Below the pieces are notes generated by a model. It was not told the DNA's origin. It searched no databases and was given only the letters and a program-made list of their open reading frames with translations. Below are positions 58,305 to 64,000 of a stretch of 64,000 nucleotides of DNA, one piece after another. Positions within the stretch are counted from its first letter, which is position 1. Each line of letters opens with the position of its first letter. The stretch comes from Vitis vinifera (Eukaryota > Streptophyta > Magnoliopsida > Vitales > Vitaceae): positions 8,784,501 through 8,848,500 of the forward strand of contig NC_081822.1 of the NCBI RefSeq assembly GCF_030704535.1. Direction: 5' to 3'. The position numbers and the translations under genes are program-made.

Positions 58305-61300
58305 TTATGTTGACTTTGATGAGTGTGACTTTCTTCTGGTGAAGAACATGAAGAACCGGGGGAACATTGACCTCTTCTTTTTCTTCATAGACTTTGTTTC
58401 TGGAGATGATTCGGTTTCAGTGCTATTTCCTTGCATATATGGCTTTGGGCTAGCCCTGTAATGGATAGCAGCTGCAGGTTCTGGGCCCCGGTCAAAGTTC
58501 TTTGATTCTTTCCTCTCTTCCAAGCTTCTGTCCTCAAAACTCTTCCTGGGACTTCTGATTGGGTTTACCACTCCTTGACCAGATTCAGAAGCCTTGCGCC
58601 GCTGCTCATGTTCTGCCCTCCACTTTCTCAACTCTTGCTCCACACCCAACTTCCCTTCCTTGGCCTTCTCAGCCTTCTCCAATGCATGGTTTAAGGCTTC
58701 CTTTCTAGTAGCCAACTCCTGATTGACTGCTTCCAGCTGATCCAAACTTCTAAGCTCGGACTCCTTTGCTACCTCAATTTGGGACATGGCAGCCACCACC
58801 CTCATGTTGGCCTGCTCCTCCGCCTCATGGGCTCGCTTGCTTAGTTCATAGTACTCTTCTAAAGCAAGTGTTACTCCAGTAGGTGAATCCTCATCATTGG
58901 TGTCTCGAGCTGATTCACTCTCCTGCAGTGCTTTGATAGCTGCTAGTGCCAACTTCTCTGAAGCCTTGGCAGCTTCTATCTCCTTTTGAGCTGCTAATAA
59001 TCTACTCTCCATGGTACTTGCTCCAGCCTTGGCTTGCTCGGCTTCTTCCTTTGCCTTCCGCAGCTCCTCCCAAGCCATTTGGGCTAGTGACTTCGCCTGA
59101 TCTGCCTCTTGAGCAGCTTGCTGTAATTGCTTGGGAAGCTCTGCCATCTTCTCTCTGGCTTCTCTCTCCTTCATTTGAACTAGAGCTATCTCTGACTTGG
59201 TACTATTCAGCTCAGCTTCAAGAGATGCAGCTGCCACTGATGCTATTCCTTCTCTCTGCCTAATTGTGGCTAGTGCTGACTTTTCTTTTTGAAGCTCTGA
59301 TTGTAATGATGTGGCTGCCACCTTCAAATAATTGACCTCAGTTGTTGCTTTCTCAATATTGAGCTTCACTTCTTCAAGTTCCTTCTTGGCTGAAGCAATT
59401 GCTGCTTGTAGATCAGTATGAGTTTTCTTCTCAGGTTCTTCTAGCTCACCCTGCAAGTGTTCTTCATTGGTTTCCTGCTTCAATTTTGATTCCATGTAGG
59501 CTGCTAATTCAGCTTTTAAATCAAGCAACAGGGCTGAAGCAGTGTCTAGTTTTGATTTGAGATCCTTCCTAGACACAACTTGCTCATTAAGTTTCTGCAG
59601 CTCCTCTTCTGCCTGTTTCAATTCCTTTTCCCAATTGAGAGAATCTTGCTCTTTCACCATAGCCATTCCAATTCTTTGTTCCTCTGCCTCCAGATGGGTG
59701 GCGTGTGCAGATTCTAAGGCTTCCTTTGTGGCAATCAACTCAATAGTCAGTTCCTCCACTGTCTTCTCAATTTCCTTAGACGCTGAAACAGCCTGCTCAG
59801 CCCTCTTCACAGCCACATCTTTCTCAGTCACCAAAGAAGCATATTCCTTACGCAGTGCTTCCAATTCATCTTTCACAGCTTTTAAATCTGCAACTGCAGC
59901 TGCATGTCTGGCTTTAGCAACTTCAAGCTGTGCTTTGGCTGCAACACTAGCTTCATCAGCAATTCCTTGCTCCATCTCTTCCACCCTGAGTTTGGCAAGT
60001 TCTGAGTCCTGTTTTGCCTGATGTTCTTCAGTTTGTGCTCTCTCTAAGTTCAGCTTCAATTCTTCTATGAGTCTCTTTGTGCTGTCCAGCTCCTTTAGTG
60101 CTTGAGTTTTTGCATCTTCAGCATCCTCAGCCTGTTTCCTATATTCAGGAATATCCTCCCGTGCTTTCTCAAGTTCTCGCTCCACAAGCTTGCGCCTCTG
60201 CACATCCATGGAAGAAATTTAAAGTTATTTTTTGATGGATGTGGATGCAATCCCTGCTCGTGGGGACAGTGTTGCACAGAACACAACTATTGGTTAAGTG
60301 CTAACTCTAATTTGTGCATTCCAATTTCCAAACAAACCTCAGATCCTATGACAGAAAAAAGAGGTAAGGTGAATAAATTTCAGAAAGTATAATTGTATAC
60401 CCAAAAGATAAAAAGAACCTAACATCTATCATCTTTTTCTTCCTTCTTTCCCAAACAAAACTGAAAAATGAAATCAAAATAATAATGATAACAACAACAA
60501 CAACAATAATAATAAAGGCAACCAGAGCATGAAATAGAAATTGCACCAACAAATTAATCAACCAATCAAAAATAAATAAATCTTGTCAGAAGCCAGTCCA
60601 ACTCAATTAAAATCAAGGTACAGTCAGGTTAGGCTTCCAAAAGAACCTCTTTGTATTTGGGTAATTTGGAAGCAGAAAAGCAAAAGAAAGAAGAAAGGAG
60701 AAAAAAAGATCAATGCTGGGCAACGAACTTAAAAACTACTTTTCTGAAAGAAAGGGAACATAATTTGCTTTTCCGTAAAATCGAAATGCAACTGCTCTAG
60801 ATTTCTGCCTTTTCCCTATTACTGCCTCCTCCAACAAACTGTCACATAGCAATCACAACCACCTCCACCATTGTCTCTGCCACCAGCACCATTATAGATG
60901 TCATCACATAATGTAAACAGCACCATACAATATAATTGTCTCATCCACCACCACTGCAACTGCAGCCACCAACACCATGTTTGGCTCTACAACTTTGACA
61001 CCACTGCCACAGCAGCAATTTCCGCCTCCTCTACTGCCGTCAGCACCCTCTTCATCAATGAAAGTATTCCTAAAATGCCATCACCTCTCCACTGCCTCTA
61101 TACCACCATTATCATTGCCATCATCATCAACACCATGCAATTTTCATGTTCAGTAAATACCAATATAGAACAGAATTTAAAAACACGCTTTTCACTGAAT
61201 TCCTAGAAATAAGCAAGAAAGTAAACACAATGCCTTTTCAGTTTCTCAAAAGTATTTTCAAAGTGTGCAACCAACGCATGCTTGAGGTAAGAAAATGTTA

Positions 61301-62020
61301 GGTGTCCAAACCACAAGGAACATGTTAAAATGAGATTAGTAATCCAAGATAATGACAAGAGTGGAGAAACATAAATACCTCCACTGTCTGGATTCTATGG
61401 GCTTTCCAATCAACAATTCCTCCAAACTTGGAAACTGCTTCTTTAACAGATTCAAAAGGCGCTGCTGTATCAACATGGGCCCTGGTTACGTCAAACTGTT
61501 TTACATGTTTAGAAGCGCTGAAAGGTTCTGGTGTTCCAACAGCAGCATTGGAAAACATCACTTGCGGCAGGGAAAGCTCATCGGATTGCCCAACATGGTC
61601 ATCACCAGTAGAATCTCTGATCTCAGGGGAGGAAGCAGAAGGAATAACATCAACGTGAACATGGGCATTGGTAACAAAATTACCATCACAAGATTGTGGT
61701 CCATCAGAGGTAACAACTCCTGTTTCAGAATCTCCTTTAACTGTACCCGGATGGTCAGGCTCTGCCTCATCAACTGTAACAGGGGACATTGGAGTAGAAA
61801 TGTCTGTTGGAGGTAGTTGATCTTGTCCCAGTGATGGGGTATCAGAAGCATCAACAGCTGCTAATTTTGAAGTATCCACTGTTAATGCTTCTGAGTTAGA
61901 TTCCACTTCTCCATTAATAACTGGGCTGATTAGACTTTCATTAGAGGAATGATTATTATCTTGGGAGGATAAAGAGGGTTCAGTTGGAGACTTCTCTTCA
62001 GCATTTTTTGCATCCTCCAT
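58305..62020 (-). CDS. WEB1: WEB1 (weak chloroplast movement under blue light 1) homologue
   Basis: Two coding exons on the minus strand, 62020-61379 (214 codons) and 60197-58305 (630 codons plus stop), with GAG/AGG joining at phase 0, 844 residues. The N-terminal third is Ser/Asp/Glu-rich and ends in a conserved [16 protein letters not shown]. The rest is a long heptad coiled coil of the DUF827/WEB family ([20 protein letters not shown] onwards, with [19 protein letters not shown] and [20 protein letters not shown]). The C-terminus is polybasic ([15 protein letters not shown], then [11 protein letters not shown]). WEB1 acts with PMI2 in the cytosol to maintain chloroplast photorelocation speed through chloroplast actin filaments. 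A 5' UTR intron acceptor lies at 62045. It looks complete. Confidence 0.95.
60198..61378 (-). other. WEB1 intron 1 with CCA-rich tract
   Basis: 1181-bp intron. It includes a GTT/ATT trinucleotide run at about 60480-60515 and an imperfect CCA/CCACCT-rich stretch at 60840-61130, which gives open frames rich in His/Thr/Ser that are compositional. No second gene was found inside. Confidence 0.55.
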
Positions 62021-64000
62021 CCCAACAAGTGCTAGAAGTGCCTATCTGAAACAATAAAACATTAGCCCACCCTCCAAAAAAATAAGGAAGAAGAAGAAAG
62101 AAAAAAAAAATGAAAAAATTACCAAAAACCATTGCCTAACTCACAAGTATTCCTCAAAATATTTGTATTTTAAGAATTAAACTTCATATGTTTGGTATAG
62201 GGGAAAGAAAAAATTTACCTGAAACACCTTAGAAGTCTAGAATTGGAACTTTCATAGAAACTCAACAAGTTTAATTCCAATGAAGACAGATATGTCACAG
62301 ATTATGTATACTTGTTTGTATCTATTATTCCTCTCTTTTTTGTTTTAGGTCCAAAGATCTGCACGATATGAGGGACTCATAACCCCAAACCTTGATGAGG
62401 ACAAATTTGACTCCTAGTCTCTAGTACAATCCCTGAAATCTAAAGGACTTTACTACAGCCTACTCAGCATTATCATCATCATTTTTAGTCATTGTCTTAG
62501 GATTGAAAAATGAGATTGAGAAATTTGGGACAGAAGGAAGATAGACAGTAGTGTGAAAGAGAACATGTTGAATGCCAAGCCAGGCAGCCGGGCCTTGTGG
62601 GCAAGATTAGCCATAAACACTTAGCCAAGTTTCCCTTTAGTAGTTAAAACACAAAAATAAAAACAAAGTGATGGGAAAGCTCAGGGAGCAGGTGAGAGAG
62701 GGGAATGAGAGGAGAAAATGTAGGATTGGTGCCAACAGATGACCTAGACTGGTCACTACCTATCTCACAGTTGAGAGAGGGAGCAAAGGTGTGACGGAGA
62801 TCATGAGGCAATGAAGCAAGGGAGATATAGGGCCCAGCAAACTGAAAACCATTTGTAGATATGATTTTAGATATGCACACAGGATCATTTGACTTAATCA
62901 TTTTGTGTTTCACAAGACTGCATTCAAGCAGATCTCCTTATGTTGTTTTACATATCCATGATGTGTGAAATTTATTTACTCCCAGAAATACAAAAAAGAA
63001 GAAATGAGTGCTAAAAATAATGATGCATTTTGTTTACACTAACTAAAAGTTGCAAAGAGTTTCATGCCAAGTGTCCAAGTGTACATGACCAAAACCTTTA
63101 TTTTCTAAAGATATGATAAAAAAGTGAGACTATCCATCATGTTACCAATTGGCAAAGAATTAACTTTATTTATTTTGGAACAGCCAGTGGTAACCTTCTG
63201 CTATGTTCATATTTATGGTGAACTCCTTTAAAGGCTCAGGTTTTTAATAAAGTGTACTACAGAATATGGCCTTCAATTTGAATTCACGAATGAAACCGAA
63301 AAAGGTTTGATTTTGGAATAAATTAATACTACTCTAATAAACATTTGGTATTGTCTAGTATTTTTGGTAACCTAAGCTCTTGAATTGACCTCTAAATTGT
63401 AGTTACTTTCCATTTTTTTAACCAAAAAATTACCATGAGCATGCATTAAATGCCTACATTATGTCAAGTATAATATTAAATCAATTGACTGCAGAAAATG
63501 CAGAAAATACATAAGTACAACCTCTAATATATCACTTGAGTTACGAGATAAGCAACACTAGTGTGGTTTGAATAATGTATCCCTATACTGTTTGTTGAAA
63601 AATATGTTCTTGAAAAAGAATGGAAATTAAAGTTTGCACAAATCCTCACTATTTCTAATAAAACATTCCTCACCTTTCTCCAATAAATATCATTTTTGTC
63701 CCCAAGTGGTTCTGATTATTTAGTGACAGCATCAACATCCTATCCTCTTAAAATATCAAGCTTCTAATGTGCAATAAGATATTTACCCGGAGAGTGAAAA
63801 AATCTCTATCTATCTGGATGCGTCACATGATATATCTCTACTACCAAATTTAAGGAATCTCCCATTGTAGTCCCTACCAAGTTTGATCTTAATTATATCT
63901 TTTACAAATATGAGAAATGAATAAACATAGTCCTCAATCTCTCATCCGCATAGTTGTGCAGCAGAATTCCTTATTTCCACAGTTTGCCATTTAGCTTTAC
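62021..64000. other. WEB1 5' region, no other gene seen
   Basis: Includes 25 bp of 5' UTR joined to a likely 5' UTR intron (acceptor GTTTCAG ending at 62046 on the minus strand), so the promoter should lie further right, possibly beyond the window. The remainder is AT-rich with no recognised exon, RNA gene or transposon. Confidence 0.45.

Noticed and set aside
59542-60021. 159-codon plus-strand frame rich in Ser/Ala
   Set aside because: Antisense shadow of the WEB1 coiled coil, where heptad codon bias opens the opposite strand.
60346-61206. Frames with runs of Ile/Val or His/Thr/Ser in the WEB1 intron
   Set aside because: Trinucleotide-repeat composition (GTT/ATT, CCA); no conserved motif.

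Overview
The window is plant nuclear DNA: AT-rich, with intron-containing genes carrying consensus GT..AG sites, chloroplast and ABA-metabolism genes, and many plant-type LINE, Copia, Gypsy and MITE remnants. The LINE and Copia families and the gene sequences look like a woody eudicot. Grapevine (Vitis) is my best guess, from remembered family resemblance and not from a search.

Layout. 1-16 kb: the 3' part of a mitochondrial COQ10 gene (plus strand, last three exons at 5344-5539, 12009-12140 and 14153-14275). Its introns and 5' flank are packed with transposons. 15.7-24.3 kb: a decayed Gypsy element (plus) interrupted by a decayed Tnt1-like Copia element (minus). 24.3-31.5 kb: gene-poor sequence leading to a CYP707A ABA 8'-hydroxylase gene (plus, nine exons, 31575-34198). 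35.1-38.3 kb: a chloroplast thioredoxin-like gene (minus). 38.9-39.7 kb: a peroxisomal SCP-2 sterol carrier protein (plus), divergent from the thioredoxin-like gene. 41.0-43.3 kb: an intronless PLS-class PPR gene (plus). 44.0-50.4 kb: a foldback/MITE-type element whose right arm is split by a Copia element with both LTRs. 50.7-54.9 kb: a VID27/DEM-like gene (plus). 55.3-57.4 kb: LHCA5, a photosystem I antenna protein (plus). 58.3-62.0 kb: WEB1, a chloroplast-photorelocation coiled-coil protein (minus). From 62.05 kb to the end I see only the upstream part of WEB1.

The genes form no operon-like unit; they are neighbouring housekeeping, plastid and hormone genes. The most notable structure is transposon nesting that can be reconstructed from target-site duplications. 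In the COQ10 intron a Copia element received a 5'-truncated LINE, which received a second LINE at its left junction, which received an LTR that is now solo. A hAT-like MITE with an 8-bp duplication lies in the next intron. In the 44-50 kb block a Copia element split one arm of a foldback element, and the two halves of the arm rejoin across it. The leader/gag region of that Copia element holds about 15 copies of a short imperfect palindrome, which is the most unusual sequence pattern here. I found no convincing undescribed multi-gene system.
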